A DNA stretch of 64,000 nucleotides from Oceanithermus desulfurans (GCF_014201675.1 NZ_JACHEZ010000007.1:89542-153541), one strand, 5' to 3'; shown: positions 29,445 through 38,443, numbered from the stretch's first letter. Notes: a model not told the origin generated them from the letters alone. Made by a program: numbers and translations.

Positions 29445-30110
29445 CTATTTTTCGGCGGTGAGCTCGACCTTGTAGTTGCCGCGGGTGGTGCGGCCGACGA
29501 CGCGCACCAGCGTGACCTGCCCCAGCCCCTCGGCGATCAGGGTGTCGCCCTCGCGCACCTCGTCCCCGGCTCCGGCGACGCGGCCGCGCAGCCGTACCTT
29601 GCCCGCCTTGACCCCCTTGGCGAAGTAGCTGCGGCTGACGCCCAGCCCCTTCGCCCCCACCACGTCCACCCGCAGCGAGGGGACGACCAGGGTGCGGGTC
29701 TTGCGGCGCTCCCGGGGGCGGCGTTCTTCGGGCGGCTCCGCGGCGGCGAGGCCGGCCGCGGCCAGGCGCGCCTTCGCGGCGCGGGTGGTCGCGAAGAGGA
29801 CGCCCTGGGGCGTCGGGCGCACGTCGCCCAGCTCGCCTGCGTCCAGCGTTCGGCGCAGCCGGGCGGCGGCCCGCTCGGGGTCCTCGGCGGCCAGCCAGCC
29901 CACCCAGGTGGGGTCGCTGACCTCGGGCACCTCCGGCGGGTGCAGCACCCCCAGCCGCCGCTCGGCGGCGGGCAGACCGCCGAACCAGGCGAGGCCGAGC
30001 CCCTCGTGCGCGGCCAGGGTGCGCAGCGCCTCCTGGGCCTCGGGGTCCAGAAAGCCGCTCGCCACCACCCGCCCGCCGCGGGCCTTCTTGACCAGGTCGT
30101 CGAGGTTCAC
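29445..30110 (-). CDS. S4-domain RNA-binding protein, YlmH/RqcP2-like
   Basis: 221 residues. An N-terminal ~130-residue domain (ASGFLDPEAQEALRTLA, then LGVLHPPEVPEV) is typical of YlmH; the S4 RNA-binding domain follows (SLRVDVVGAKGLGVSRSYFAKGVKAGKVRLRG, 143-174). In Gram-positive bacteria the family binds stalled 50S subunits and acts in ribosome quality control. GTG start. It lies 4 bp after the methyltransferase stop, so the two form an operon. Confidence 0.8.
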   Translation of the reverse strand: MNLDDLVKKARGGRVVASGFLDPEAQEALRTLAAHEGLGLAWFGGLPAAERRLGVLHPPEVPEVSDPTWVGWLAAEDPERAAARLRRTLDAGELGDVRPTPQGVLFATTRAAKARLAAAGLAAAEPPEERRPRERRKTRTLVVPSLRVDVVGAKGLGVSRSYFAKGVKAGKVRLRGRVAGAGDEVREGDTLIAEGLGQVTLVRVVGRTTRGNYKVELTAEK

Positions 30111-30114
30111 GCCC

Positions 30115-30834
30115 CTAGCTTACCCGCCGGGCGGTCCAGACCATGATGGGCCGGCGGGCTTCGTAGGGCTCGCCCCGAAAGCCGCCCGTGAGGCGGCCGG
30201 AAAGGCCCGCGGCCGCGAGCCAGCGCTCGACTTCGTAGCGGGTGAAGTAGCGCTGATCGAGGGTGTGGTGGCGGCGGCGCAGGGCGCCGTCCGGCCCCGT
30301 CTCGTCCAGGACGTAGTGGGTCAGCAGGCGCTGGGCCTCCGGCCGGTGTTCCTGTCGGTAGTAGACCTCGGCGGCGCCGTAGCGCCCCTCGAGCCGCAGC
30401 GCCCCGTCGGCCCGGATCAAGAGGGGGTTGTAGAGGTCGAAGGCGAAGACCCCGCCCGCCTCCAGGTGGCGGGCCACGCCCGCCAGCGCGGCGTTCTGGT
30501 CGGCCAGGGTGTAGAGGTGCATAAGGGCATTGAAGGGGGCGATGACGAGCGGGAAGCGGCGGCCCAGTTCGAAGTCGCGCATGTCGCCCGCGATCCAGCG
30601 CATCGCCAGCCCCCGGGTGGCCGCTTCGCCGCGGGCGCGCATGGCGGCGCTGGGCTCGAGCGCCCAGACCTCGACCCCGCGCCGCGCCAGGTGGGCGGCC
30701 ACCCGCCCCTGCCCCGCGCCCAGCTCGAGCACCGGCCCCCCGTGGCGCTCTGCGAGGCGGGCGTAGAAGTCCAGGTCGTCGGCGTAGTTTTCGTACTGGA
30801 GGGCGTAGAGGTCGGCCAATTCGTCGTAGCTCAC
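30115..30834 (-). CDS. SAM-dependent methyltransferase (class I)
   Basis: 239 residues. Motif I VLELGAGQGRVAAHLA near residue 35, acidic motif II end VWALEPSAAM, IAGDMRDFEL and APFNALMHL as motif IV, then a beta-sheet C-terminal insert. The fold is a Rossmann-like methyltransferase of the Methyltransf_25/UbiE-like group; the substrate is unknown. GTG start with TAGGCT 6 nt upstream (30846-30841, minus strand), another leaderless promoter. Upstream of the S4 protein in the same operon and divergent from the KaiC-like gene. Confidence 0.85.
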   Translation of the reverse strand: MSYDELADLYALQYENYADDLDFYARLAERHGGPVLELGAGQGRVAAHLARRGVEVWALEPSAAMRARGEAATRGLAMRWIAGDMRDFELGRRFPLVIAPFNALMHLYTLADQNAALAGVARHLEAGGVFAFDLYNPLLIRADGALRLEGRYGAAEVYYRQEHRPEAQRLLTHYVLDETGPDGALRRRHHTLDQRYFTRYEVERWLAAAGLSGRLTGGFRGEPYEARRPIMVWTARRVS

Positions 30835-30891
30835 CCGCCCAGCCTACCGCGCTATCCTGGAGGGGGAAAGGCCGGAAAGGAGGTGAGGCGC

Positions 30892-31758
30892 GTGATCGGT
30901 TCGCCCAAACCGGTGCTCGAGAGCATCCTCGCAGCGGCCGACCTGGCGCAGAAAATTCCCGAGGTCGAGGGGGTGCCCAGCGGCGTGGAGGGGCTCGACG
31001 AGCTCTTCTACACGGTGGTGCAGGAACGCGGCAAGCCGGTGGTGCGGCCGCTCGGGGGGCTGCCGCGGCTGGCGGCGGTGCACGTGACGGGCACCTCGGA
31101 CACCGGCAAGAGCCTCTTCGCCGAGCAGTACGCCCTGGCCCAGGCGGCGCGCGGCGAGGGGGTGGTCTTCGTGACCGTGGAGACGCCCGCCCCCTTCGTG
31201 GACGCCGGGCTCGAGCAGCGGCGGCTGGCCATGGGGCTCGCGCGCGGCGTGCTCGAGGGGGTGACCCTGGTCGACGCCGCCAGCCACGGGGTGCTGCGCG
31301 AGGACCTGCCTACCCTCTTCGCCACCCTCGACGCCGCCTTCGAGGCCACCGGGGCGCGGCACCTGGTGGTGGACTCGCTCACCGGCCTCTACGAGGCGCG
31401 CGAGATGACGGCGCGGCTGATCGTGCGCAAGGTCTACCTCTACGCCAAGGAGAAGCAGGTGACCGCGGTCTTCACCTCGCAGAAGCGCTCGAGCCACGAG
31501 GAGCTCTCCGCCGAGGCCGCCGGCGGCTACGCGGTGAGCCACATCCTCGACGCCACCATCGTCCTCGCCAAGCGGCTGGTGATGACCCAGGCGCAGAGCC
31601 ACCTCTGGGGCGTGCCGCTGGGCGAGGTCGTGCGCTTCCTGCGCATCGACGGCTGCCGCCTCAGCGGCCACGACACCAAGACCCACCACCTCGAGCTGCT
31701 GCCCGAGGGGCTGTTGCGGGTGGGCCCGCCGATCGGCGCCTCCTCATCCGGGGCCTGA
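30892..31758 (+). CDS. KaiC-like RecA-superfamily ATPase
   Basis: 288 residues from GTG 30892, fixed by GGAGGTGA 5 nt upstream; the open frame upstream is not coding. Walker A variant GTSDTGKS (67-74), VVFVTVETPAPF, then Walker B LVVDSLTGLYE and TAVFTSQKRSSHEELSAEAAGGYAVSHILDATI, matching single-domain KaiC-like proteins found in Thermus and archaea. Proteins of this kind are ATPases of unclear, possibly signalling role; no circadian partners (KaiA/KaiB) are nearby. A TATCCT box lies at 30853-30858. Confidence 0.85.
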   Translation: MIGSPKPVLESILAAADLAQKIPEVEGVPSGVEGLDELFYTVVQERGKPVVRPLGGLPRLAAVHVTGTSDTGKSLFAEQYALAQAARGEGVVFVTVETPAPFVDAGLEQRRLAMGLARGVLEGVTLVDAASHGVLREDLPTLFATLDAAFEATGARHLVVDSLTGLYEAREMTARLIVRKVYLYAKEKQVTAVFTSQKRSSHEELSAEAAGGYAVSHILDATIVLAKRLVMTQAQSHLWGVPLGEVVRFLRIDGCRLSGHDTKTHHLELLPEGLLRVGPPIGASSSGA

Positions 31759-31771
31759 GTAGAATGGCGCC

Positions 31772-32935
31772 GTGCGCTCCCGTCTCGCTTGGCTGATCGC
31801 CCTCGTTCCCGTCTTCCCGCCGCTCTACCTGGCCGCCTTCGCCGCGCTTCGATACTGGAGGGCGCTGGGTCCGCTGGCGCGCGGGGTGGCGCTCTTCTAC
31901 CTGGGCACCCAGCTCGCGGCCGCCCTGCTCACGCCCGAACCCCTGGTCTCGGTGCCGCTGGCGCTTTTGCGGGGGTTGTTCGTGCTGGCGCTCGTGCTCG
32001 CGGGGGTGCGGCTCGCCGACCCGCGCTGGCTGCACTACCTGCTCGCGGGTCTCGCCGTCGTCTACCTGCTCGCCTTCTGGACGAGCTACGACGCCTTCGG
32101 CGCGCAGTTTCTGGCGCGCCGGCTCGTCCACCCCTACTACACCACGGTCTCGATCGGGCTGGCCGGGGCGCTGGGGGTGCTGCTGGCGCTCGACTGGCGC
32201 GGGCCGGCGGTCTGGCGCCTGGGGGTGGGGTTGCTGGCCCTGTTGGCCCTGGCGTTCTCGGGGAGCCGGGGGGCGATGGCCGTGCTGGTGGTGGGGGTCG
32301 TGATCGGCGCGGTGGTCAAGTCGGGTAGGTTTGCCTGGGGTGCGGCGACTGCTGGGGCGCTGGCGACTGCTGTGTATGTTATTGGCAGTCTAGGCCAACA
32401 CGTTTCTTCTTTGGCAAGGTTGCTTTCGCTAAACCTTTCCGGACGGGACAGGGTTTGGGAAGGCGCGCTCGAAGCGATCCGTAGCTACCCCTGGGGAGGG
32501 GTGGGACCATATCAACTTGGCCCATGGCTCGGGTACCTGTACAAGCAGGGCTGCAACCTCTGGGTCGGGGCCCGCTACCTGGGCCTGGGCTGCCCCGGCT
32601 GGCTCGAGCCCTTCTACGGCGCCTGGCTGATCGCCCACAACCTGCTGCTGCACGCCCTGGGCGAGACCGGCGTGGTGGGCACGCTGGGCTTCCTGTCCCT
32701 TCTGGCGCTGCTGGGCTACGCCGCGGTGCGTTCGCGCGAGCCCCTCTTGGTGGCCATCTTCTTCGGCTACCTGGTGATGAGCCTGGTCGACAACCCCATG
32801 GCCGTGCCCAGCCTGCACCTGGCCGAGGTGTTCTGGGTCGCCGGAGGGATGGCGCTGGCGCGCTCGGGGTTAGCCGTAGCGCTCGAGCAGGGTGGCGCGG
32901 TCGATGTAGACGAGCGTCGGCCAGACCCGCTTTAG
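31772..32935 (+). CDS. O-antigen ligase/polymerase-like membrane protein
   Basis: 387 residues with about 10-12 membrane segments and a large periplasmic loop late in the protein (GRDRVWEGALEAIRSYPWGGVGPYQLGPWLGY, then AHNLLLHALGETG), the Wzy_C/O-antigen ligase signature. It should act in surface polysaccharide assembly. GTG start with TAGAAT 6 nt upstream (31760-31765), a leaderless promoter inside the 13-nt gap after the KaiC-like gene. Bases ~32305-32530 use visibly more A/T-ending codons than the rest. The 3' end overlaps the convergent deacetylase gene by 66 bp. Confidence 0.8.
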   Translation: MRSRLAWLIALVPVFPPLYLAAFAALRYWRALGPLARGVALFYLGTQLAAALLTPEPLVSVPLALLRGLFVLALVLAGVRLADPRWLHYLLAGLAVVYLLAFWTSYDAFGAQFLARRLVHPYYTTVSIGLAGALGVLLALDWRGPAVWRLGVGLLALLALAFSGSRGAMAVLVVGVVIGAVVKSGRFAWGAATAGALATAVYVIGSLGQHVSSLARLLSLNLSGRDRVWEGALEAIRSYPWGGVGPYQLGPWLGYLYKQGCNLWVGARYLGLGCPGWLEPFYGAWLIAHNLLLHALGETGVVGTLGFLSLLALLGYAAVRSREPLLVAIFFGYLVMSLVDNPMAVPSLHLAEVFWVAGGMALARSGLAVALEQGGAVDVDERRPDPL

Positions 32936-34084
32936 CGGCGTCCCCCCGTACAACCGGTGCAGGAAGTGCATATAGGCGCCGAGGAAGCGCCGCCGCGCCG
33001 GCGGCAGCTCGAGCGAACGAAAGCCGACGGGACCCAGCACCTCGTGGAAGAGCGAGACCCCCCAGAAGACCTCCACGTCGCTCAGGTGCGGCCGCTCGCG
33101 CAACGCGCGCGCCAGGTCGGGCACCGACTTCTTGAAAAAGCGAAAGGCGGTCAGCGAGCCGGCCTCGCCGGCGCGGGCCATGCGTTCCGAGTGCAGGTGC
33201 AGCTCGGCGGCGGGGGCGCCGGCCTCGATGCGCCCGCCGTCCGCGAGCTCGAGCGCCGGTCCGGGGAAGGGCCCCTTGGCCACCCGGAAGACGCTGTGGG
33301 CGCCGTAGTTCAGCTCCTCGACACGGTAGAGCCGGTCGAAGAAGCGGTCCACCGTCGCCGCCCAGGCCTGCCGCGGCAGGTCGCGCAGCCCCCCGCGGCG
33401 CAGCCCCCGCAGCGCCTCCAGTGGCCGCGGCTGGAAGCCCCGCGCCCGCAGCTGCGTCAGCAGCTCGGGCAGCGCCTCCGCCGCGGTGCGCCCCCCGGGG
33501 CCGGCGTCGTGCATCACCACGATGTCGCCGGGCAGCGCCCCCTCGGCCACGCGGTGAACCACCGCCCCGGCGTCGTGGCCGGGGTGCCAGTCGTGGGCCT
33601 CGAGCGTCCACTGCACCGGCGTAAGCCCCAGCCGCCGCACCGCGGCCATCTGCGCCCAGGTCCAGGCGCCGTGGGGCGGGCGGAAGAAGCGCGGCCGCCG
33701 TCCGGTCAGGCGCTCGAGCGTCCGCACCCCCCGCACCACGTCGGCGTAGGCCTCCCCGGGGGTGCGCAGCCAGCCGTGGCGGTGCCGCCAGCCGTGCAGG
33801 GCCAGCTCGTGCCCCTCGTCGAGCAGCCGCGCCACCAGCCCGGGGTGGGCCTCGGCCCGCTCGGCGAGCACGAAGAAGGTCGCCCGTACGCCGGCTTCGG
33901 CCAGGGCGTCGAGCACCCGGGGCGTCGTCCCGGGGTCGGGGCCGTCGTCGAAGGTGAGGCCCAGCTCGGCCCGGGCGCTGCCCAGCCCCCGCTGCACCAC
34001 CCCCAGCCCCCAGCGTTGCCAGACCAGGTAAGGCAGCCCCCAGTAGAACCCGGCCGCGCCCAGGAGTCCGGTCCAGACGTTCAC
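32870..34084 (-). CDS. Polysaccharide deacetylase (NodB domain) with C-terminal YkoP-like region
   Basis: 404 residues. An N-terminal hydrophobic segment (1-25) probably anchors it. The NodB domain starts with TFDDGPDPGTTPRV (D46/D47 metal/catalytic), followed by ATFFVLAE, ELALHGWRHR (metal-binding His), FFRPPHGAW and DIVVMHDAGPGG. The family removes acetyl groups from cell-wall or capsular sugars. The C-terminal ~170 residues (VDRFFDRLYRVEELNYG, then VYIDRATLLERYG) resemble the YkoP extension of Bacillus proteins. Its GTG overlaps the glycosyltransferase stop (GTGA), making it last in the envelope operon. Confidence 0.87.
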   Translation of the reverse strand: MNVWTGLLGAAGFYWGLPYLVWQRWGLGVVQRGLGSARAELGLTFDDGPDPGTTPRVLDALAEAGVRATFFVLAERAEAHPGLVARLLDEGHELALHGWRHRHGWLRTPGEAYADVVRGVRTLERLTGRRPRFFRPPHGAWTWAQMAAVRRLGLTPVQWTLEAHDWHPGHDAGAVVHRVAEGALPGDIVVMHDAGPGGRTAAEALPELLTQLRARGFQPRPLEALRGLRRGGLRDLPRQAWAATVDRFFDRLYRVEELNYGAHSVFRVAKGPFPGPALELADGGRIEAGAPAAELHLHSERMARAGEAGSLTAFRFFKKSVPDLARALRERPHLSDVEVFWGVSLFHEVLGPVGFRSLELPPARRRFLGAYMHFLHRLYGGTPLKRVWPTLVYIDRATLLERYG

Positions 34085-35178
34085 CGCTCCTCCGCCTGCA
34101 GCAGCGTGTGCGCGATCGCCCGGGCGGCGTCGGGCCGCCCCAAAGCGTGCGCCGCCGCGGCCATCTCACGGCGCCGCGCCTCGTCGGGGATGAGGCGCGC
34201 GAGCCGCGACCGCAGCTCGCGGCCCCGGCGGATCCAGACGGCGGCGCCCCGCTCCTCGAGGAACTGGGCGTTGCCCTCTTCCTGGCCGGGGATGGGGTCG
34301 AAGACGATCATCGGCACCCCCAGCGCCAGCGCCTCCGACGCGGTCAGGCCCCCCGCCTTGCCCACGACCCAGTCGGCGGCGCCCATCCACTCGGGAAAGT
34401 CGTCGCGCAGGCCGGTGCGGATCCAGCGCATCGACCCGCGCTCCTCCTCGCGGGTGCCGTTGTGGTGGGGGTTGAAGGTGACGAGCTGCATGGGCAGGTC
34501 GAGGCTCAGCAGGGTGCGCAGCACCCGCTCGTAGCTGCGGTAGGCGCCGGCGCCACCGCTGGTGAGCAGCACGACCGGCCGTTCGTCGAAGCCCAGCCGC
34601 TCGCGCAGGGCGGCGCGGCCGGGCAGTGCGGCGAAGGCGGGCAGGATGGGGATGCCCGTGACCCGCACACGCTCCGGGTCCACGCCGTGGCGCACCAGGT
34701 CCTCGGCGGTTTCGGGGAAGGCCGCGAAGATCAGGTCGGCCTCGGGCCGCGCCCAGTGGCGGTGGGCGCGAAAGTCGGTGACGACGAGGGTGTTCAGGAA
34801 GGCCTGCCCCGAGGTGCGGCGGGCGCGGTGCGCCACCGCGGCCACGGTGGCGTAGGAGGCCACCACGGCGTCGGGGCGGGTGCGTCCCAGGAAACGGATC
34901 ACCCCGGCGAGGCCGGCCTTGCTGAAGGTCTCCGCGATCAGCTTGGGTTCGCTGGGGCGGTTGGACCAGTGGTAGAACCAGCGGTAGGCCGCGGGCCAGT
35001 AGCGCAGCCAGAAGGCGTAGGTAAGCGTCACCGGCTCGCGTTCCCAGGCGGGGATGAAGCGCAGGTAGTCGGCCTCGACGCAGTCGCAGCCCCCCGCGTC
35101 CTCGAGCGCCTGGCGCAGCGCCCGCGCCGCCTGGCGGTGGCCGCCCCCGAACGAGGCCGAGAGCAGCACCACCTTCAC
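34081..35178 (-). CDS. MGDG synthase/UgtP-like glycolipid glycosyltransferase
   Basis: 365 residues from GTG 35178 (GTGA overlap with the LptF/G stop). The N-terminal LSASFGGGHRQAARAL is the acceptor-domain signature of the MGDG synthase family; the C-terminal GT-B nucleotide-sugar site has LLTSGGAGAYRSYERVL, ADWVVGKAGGLTASEALALGVPMIVFDPIPGQEEGNAQFL. It should add a hexose to diacylglycerol to make the glycolipids that dominate Thermaceae membranes. Sits with mreB, fabZ and lipid transport genes. Sugar specificity is not readable. Confidence 0.87.
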   Translation of the reverse strand: MKVVLLSASFGGGHRQAARALRQALEDAGGCDCVEADYLRFIPAWEREPVTLTYAFWLRYWPAAYRWFYHWSNRPSEPKLIAETFSKAGLAGVIRFLGRTRPDAVVASYATVAAVAHRARRTSGQAFLNTLVVTDFRAHRHWARPEADLIFAAFPETAEDLVRHGVDPERVRVTGIPILPAFAALPGRAALRERLGFDERPVVLLTSGGAGAYRSYERVLRTLLSLDLPMQLVTFNPHHNGTREEERGSMRWIRTGLRDDFPEWMGAADWVVGKAGGLTASEALALGVPMIVFDPIPGQEEGNAQFLEERGAAVWIRRGRELRSRLARLIPDEARRREMAAAAHALGRPDAARAIAHTLLQAEER

Positions 35179-36308
35179 CGGCGGATCAACCTCCAGCCCA
35201 CGAAGGCGAAGAGCAGGTTGGCCAGCCAGGCCGCGAGCGCCGGCGGCAGCATCCCCAACCCCCCCATCGAGCGGGCGAGCAGGAAGACCAGGTAGTAGCC
35301 CACCGCGATCATCACGCTCATTCCCATCGAGAGGCCGGGGCTGCGCCCGTAGTAGACGGCGAAGGGGAGCGAGATGAGCACGAGCACGACGTTGGCCAGC
35401 GGCAGCGCCAGCTTCGAGTGGAAGGCGAGCCCGGCGTCGGTGCGGTCCTTGGGGGCGAGGTCGGGGTCGGTGTAGCGCCGCCAGGCCTCGCTCAGGCTCA
35501 GGGTGTCGGCCGCGAGCGGGTCGGCGAAGTTGGCCAGCGCCTCGTCGCGGCTGAGGCCGACCTTGATCGTGGTGCTGGCCTCCTCGTTGCGCGGCACGCT
35601 GACGTTCTTGAAGACCTGCTGCAGCCGGGCGGGCAGCTGGGCGTCGTCGGCGCTTAGGAGGCCGTCGATGGCCGCGTAGTCCACGGTGTAGATGCGGTAG
35701 CCGGTGAGCTTCAGGTCGCGCCCCTGATAGACGCCGCGGTCGGCGAAGATCACCGTGACCTGGCGGCCCTTCCACAGCTGCAGGCGCACGTCCTTCATCG
35801 CCCGGTGGGCCCAGTCGTACCCGGAAAAGAAGAGCTCGACGCCGTTCCCCAGGGGCACGGTCTTGCCGCGCAGGCGGATCAGGCCGTGACCCGGGGTGGT
35901 GAGCTCGTCGTACCAGTAGCCGCGCACCCGGGCGTTGCTCTCGGGCACCACGCTCTCCGAGAGGTAGAGCGAGAAGCCCGCGAGCAGGAAGCCCACGAGC
36001 AGCACCGGCCGCAAAAGCCGCACCAGCGAGACCCCGCCCGCCTGGGTGGCCAGGACGGCCCCTTCGGTGGCCATGCGTCCGAAGGGGATGACCACGGCCG
36101 AGACGACGGCCATGGGCAGCACCTGCACGAGCACCCCGGGCACGTGGTAACCCAGCCAGGTCAGCACCTTGAGCAGCGGCGTGCCGTCGAGCCAGCGGCT
36201 GCCCACGTAGAAGAAGCCGAACAGGAAGACCGCCACGTAGAGCAGAGCCGAGACCAACAGGACCGGCACCACCTCCCGCAGGATGTAGCGGTCGAGGATC
36301 GTGAACAT
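35175..36308 (-). CDS. LptF/LptG (YjgP/YjgQ) family permease
   Basis: 377 residues. Three membrane segments at the N-terminus (ILREVVPVLLVSALLYVAVFLFGFF; VQVLPMAVVSAVVIPFGRM; LVGFLLAGFSLYLSE), a ~180-residue beta-rich periplasmic domain, and three segments at the C-terminus (LANVVLVLISLPFAVYYGR onwards), the LptF/G topology. These proteins form the membrane part of the ABC exporter that moves lipopolysaccharide-like lipids to the outer membrane. Only one is here; LptB and the second permease must be elsewhere. Its ATG abuts the fabZ stop. Confidence 0.88.
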   Translation of the reverse strand: MFTILDRYILREVVPVLLVSALLYVAVFLFGFFYVGSRWLDGTPLLKVLTWLGYHVPGVLVQVLPMAVVSAVVIPFGRMATEGAVLATQAGGVSLVRLLRPVLLVGFLLAGFSLYLSESVVPESNARVRGYWYDELTTPGHGLIRLRGKTVPLGNGVELFFSGYDWAHRAMKDVRLQLWKGRQVTVIFADRGVYQGRDLKLTGYRIYTVDYAAIDGLLSADDAQLPARLQQVFKNVSVPRNEEASTTIKVGLSRDEALANFADPLAADTLSLSEAWRRYTDPDLAPKDRTDAGLAFHSKLALPLANVVLVLISLPFAVYYGRSPGLSMGMSVMIAVGYYLVFLLARSMGGLGMLPPALAAWLANLLFAFVGWRLIRR

Positions 36309-36725
36309 CTAGCGGCTCCGCACGACGAAGGTCAGCTTGGCGCGCGCCACCTCTTCGCCCGCGACCCGGGCGCTCACCTCCGACTTGCCGAGGCCGCGGC
36401 GGTAGCGCAGCGTGCCCTCGAGGATCAGGGTGTCCCCGGGGGTGACGGGCTTGAGGAAGCGCGCGTCGTCCACGCCGGCCAGGTAGGCGATCTGACCGGC
36501 CGCGAAGTCGGGGCGGGTGGCCAGGCTGGCCACGCTCGCCTGGGCCATGGCCTCGACGATGAGGACGCCGGGCATGACCGGGTGGTCGGGGAAGTGGCCG
36601 GGAAAGAAGGGTTCGTTGAAGGTGACGTTCTTGAGCACCTTGAAGCGCTCGGGGTCGGCCTCCAGGATGCGGTCGATGAGCAAGAAGGGGTAGCGGTGGG
36701 GCAGCAACTCGAGGATCTCGTGCAC
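36309..36725 (-). CDS. fabZ: 3-hydroxyacyl-[ACP] dehydratase FabZ
   Basis: 138 residues, the standard length. The hot-dog fold family motifs are complete: [13 protein letters not shown], catalytic His44 in [14 protein letters not shown] and Glu58 in IVEAMAQAS. It removes water from 3-hydroxyacyl-ACP in fatty acid elongation. GTG start, 9 bp after mreB and abutting the permease, in a clear envelope operon. Confidence 0.95.
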   Translation of the reverse strand: MHEILELLPHRYPFLLIDRILEADPERFKVLKNVTFNEPFFPGHFPDHPVMPGVLIVEAMAQASVASLATRPDFAAGQIAYLAGVDDARFLKPVTPGDTLILEGTLRYRRGLGKSEVSARVAGEEVARAKLTFVVRSR

Positions 36726-36734
36726 GGCGGCCTC

Positions 36735-37769
36735 CTAGCGGCGCAGGACCGAGTCGGAGGAGATCAGGGTGTCCTTGAGCACCGGGATCATCTCCAGCGC
36801 CTTGCCGGTGCCGTAGGCCACCGCGTCGAGGGCGTTCTCGGCGACGATCACGGGCACGTTGGTGGCCTCCTGGAGCATGTGGTCGAGGTTGCGCAAAAGC
36901 GCCCCGCCGCCCGAGAGGAGGATGCCGCGGTCGACGATGTCGGAGATCAGCTCGGGGGGCGTGGCCTCGAGCACCCGCCGCACGCCCATGACCAGCTTTT
37001 CCAGCGGCTCGGCCAGCGACTCGACGACCTCGTCGGTGGTGACCTCGACGGTCTTGGGCAGGCCGGTGACCACGTCGCGGCCGCGCACCTCGGCGACGAG
37101 GCGGTCCTCGTCGGAGAGCACCTTGGCGGCGCCGATCTTGATCTTGACCTCCTCGGCGGTGCGCTCGCCAATGAGCAGGTTGTGGGCGCGGCGCACGTAA
37201 CGGATGATCGACTGGTCGAACTCGTTGCCGGCGATGCGCAGCGACTCGGACTGGACGATGCCGCCCAGGCTGATCACGGCGATGTCGGAGCTGCCGCCGC
37301 CGATGTCGACGACCATGCTGCCCGCGGGCGCGGCGATGTTGATGCCCGCGCCGATGGCCGCGGCCAGGGGCTCCTCGATGAGGAAGGCGCGCTTGGCCCC
37401 GGCGTCGACGACCGCGCGCACCACGGCCATCCGCTCCACCTCGGTGACGCCGCTGGGCACGCCGACCATGACCTGCGGCTTGAAGAAGCGCGCCATGGGC
37501 GAGAGCACCTTCTTGAGGAACATGGTGAGCATGCGCTCGGTCAGGGTGTAGTCGGCGATCACCCCGTCCTTCAGCGGGCGCACCGCGATGATGTTGCCCG
37601 GCGTGCGGCCCAGCATGCGGTACGCCTCGGCGCCGACGGCCTTGACGTCCTTGCTGTCGCGCACCATGGCGATGACGGAGGGCTCGCGCAGGACGATCCC
37701 TTTGCCGCGCACGTACACCAGCACGCTGGCGGTGCCCAAGTCGATTCCGATATCCTCGCCCCTAAACAT
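36735..37769 (-). CDS. mreB: Rod-shape determining protein MreB
   Basis: 344 residues of the actin fold: phosphate 1 IGIDLGTASVLVYV, then LGRTPGNIIAVRPLKDGVIADY, GVPSGVTEVERMAV, phosphate 2 VVDIGGGSSDIAVISLGGIV and adenosine motif ILLSGGGALLRNLD. It polymerises under the inner membrane to position cell-wall synthesis. It is the first gene of the envelope operon. TAGAAT lies 8 nt before ATG (37783-37778, minus strand) with no ribosome site, a leaderless promoter. Confidence 0.96.
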   Translation of the reverse strand: MFRGEDIGIDLGTASVLVYVRGKGIVLREPSVIAMVRDSKDVKAVGAEAYRMLGRTPGNIIAVRPLKDGVIADYTLTERMLTMFLKKVLSPMARFFKPQVMVGVPSGVTEVERMAVVRAVVDAGAKRAFLIEEPLAAAIGAGINIAAPAGSMVVDIGGGSSDIAVISLGGIVQSESLRIAGNEFDQSIIRYVRRAHNLLIGERTAEEVKIKIGAAKVLSDEDRLVAEVRGRDVVTGLPKTVEVTTDEVVESLAEPLEKLVMGVRRVLEATPPELISDIVDRGILLSGGGALLRNLDHMLQEATNVPVIVAENALDAVAYGTGKALEMIPVLKDTLISSDSVLRR

Positions 37770-37813
37770 ATCGCCTCATTCTAAACGAAGCTGCAGTAGA
37801 CGCCCATGAGGAG

Positions 37814-38443
37814 CTAGCCGAGCCAGTCTTGTACGAAGGGGTTGCCCTGCCGCTCGGCGGCCAGGGCGGTGGCCGGGCCGTGGCCGGGGAAGACGCGGGT
37901 GGCCCCGGGCAGCTCGAAGAGGCGGCGGATCGAGCGTTTCAGCTCGTCCAGGTCGGCGCCGGGCAGGTCCCAGCGGCCCACGCCCCCGGCGAAGAGCAGG
38001 TCGCCCGAAAAGACCGCGCCCGCCTCCGCCTGATAGAAGGCGACGTGCCCCGGACAGTGGCCGGGCAGGTGCAGCACCTCGAATCCGGGGCCCACGGCGA
38101 GCACGCCCTCGGCCAGGTCCACCAGCGGCTCGGCGGGCGGCGGATCGATGAACAGGCCCCAGCGCATCGCCGCCGCGGCCGCGCGCTCGTAGACCGGGCG
38201 CGCGGCGGGGTGCAGGAACACGGGCAGGTCGTGGGCCTCCACCACCGCCCGCACCGCGCCGACGTGGTCGAAGTGGGCGTGGGTCAGCAGCACGGCTTCG
38301 GGCCGTGCTTCGCTTTCCCGCAGCCAGGCGAGCAGCCGTTCGGGTTCGTCGCCGGGATCGACGAGCACCGCCCGTTCAGGGTCGCTCCAGACCAGGTAGG
38401 CGCTGGCCTGCAAAGGGCCGAAGGCCCGCGTCTCGATGCGCAT
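37814..38443 (-). CDS. Metallo-beta-lactamase-fold hydrolase (glyoxalase II-like)
   Basis: 209 residues from ATG 38443, with TAGGCT 7 nt upstream; an 11-codon longer start lacks any signal. Zinc motif THAHFDHVGA, then LPGHCPGHVAFY, FSGDLLFAGGVGRWD and a final FPGHGPAT, the order of small glyoxalase II-like hydrolases. It probably hydrolyses a thioester such as a hydroxyacyl-thiol; the substrate is not defined. A monocistronic gene, divergent from hsp20. Confidence 0.87.
   Translation of the reverse strand: MRIETRAFGPLQASAYLVWSDPERAVLVDPGDEPERLLAWLRESEARPEAVLLTHAHFDHVGAVRAVVEAHDLPVFLHPAARPVYERAAAAAMRWGLFIDPPPAEPLVDLAEGVLAVGPGFEVLHLPGHCPGHVAFYQAEAGAVFSGDLLFAGGVGRWDLPGADLDELKRSIRRLFELPGATRVFPGHGPATALAAERQGNPFVQDWLG

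Noticed and set aside
35805..37784. Very long open frames opposite real genes (for example here against mreB, also 44852-46738 minus, 51390-53351 plus and 29692-30890 plus)
   Set aside because: They are antisense or shifted readings of high-GC coding DNA: repetitive His/Arg/Gly/Ala-rich peptides, no ribosome sites, and a recognisable protein on the other strand or frame.
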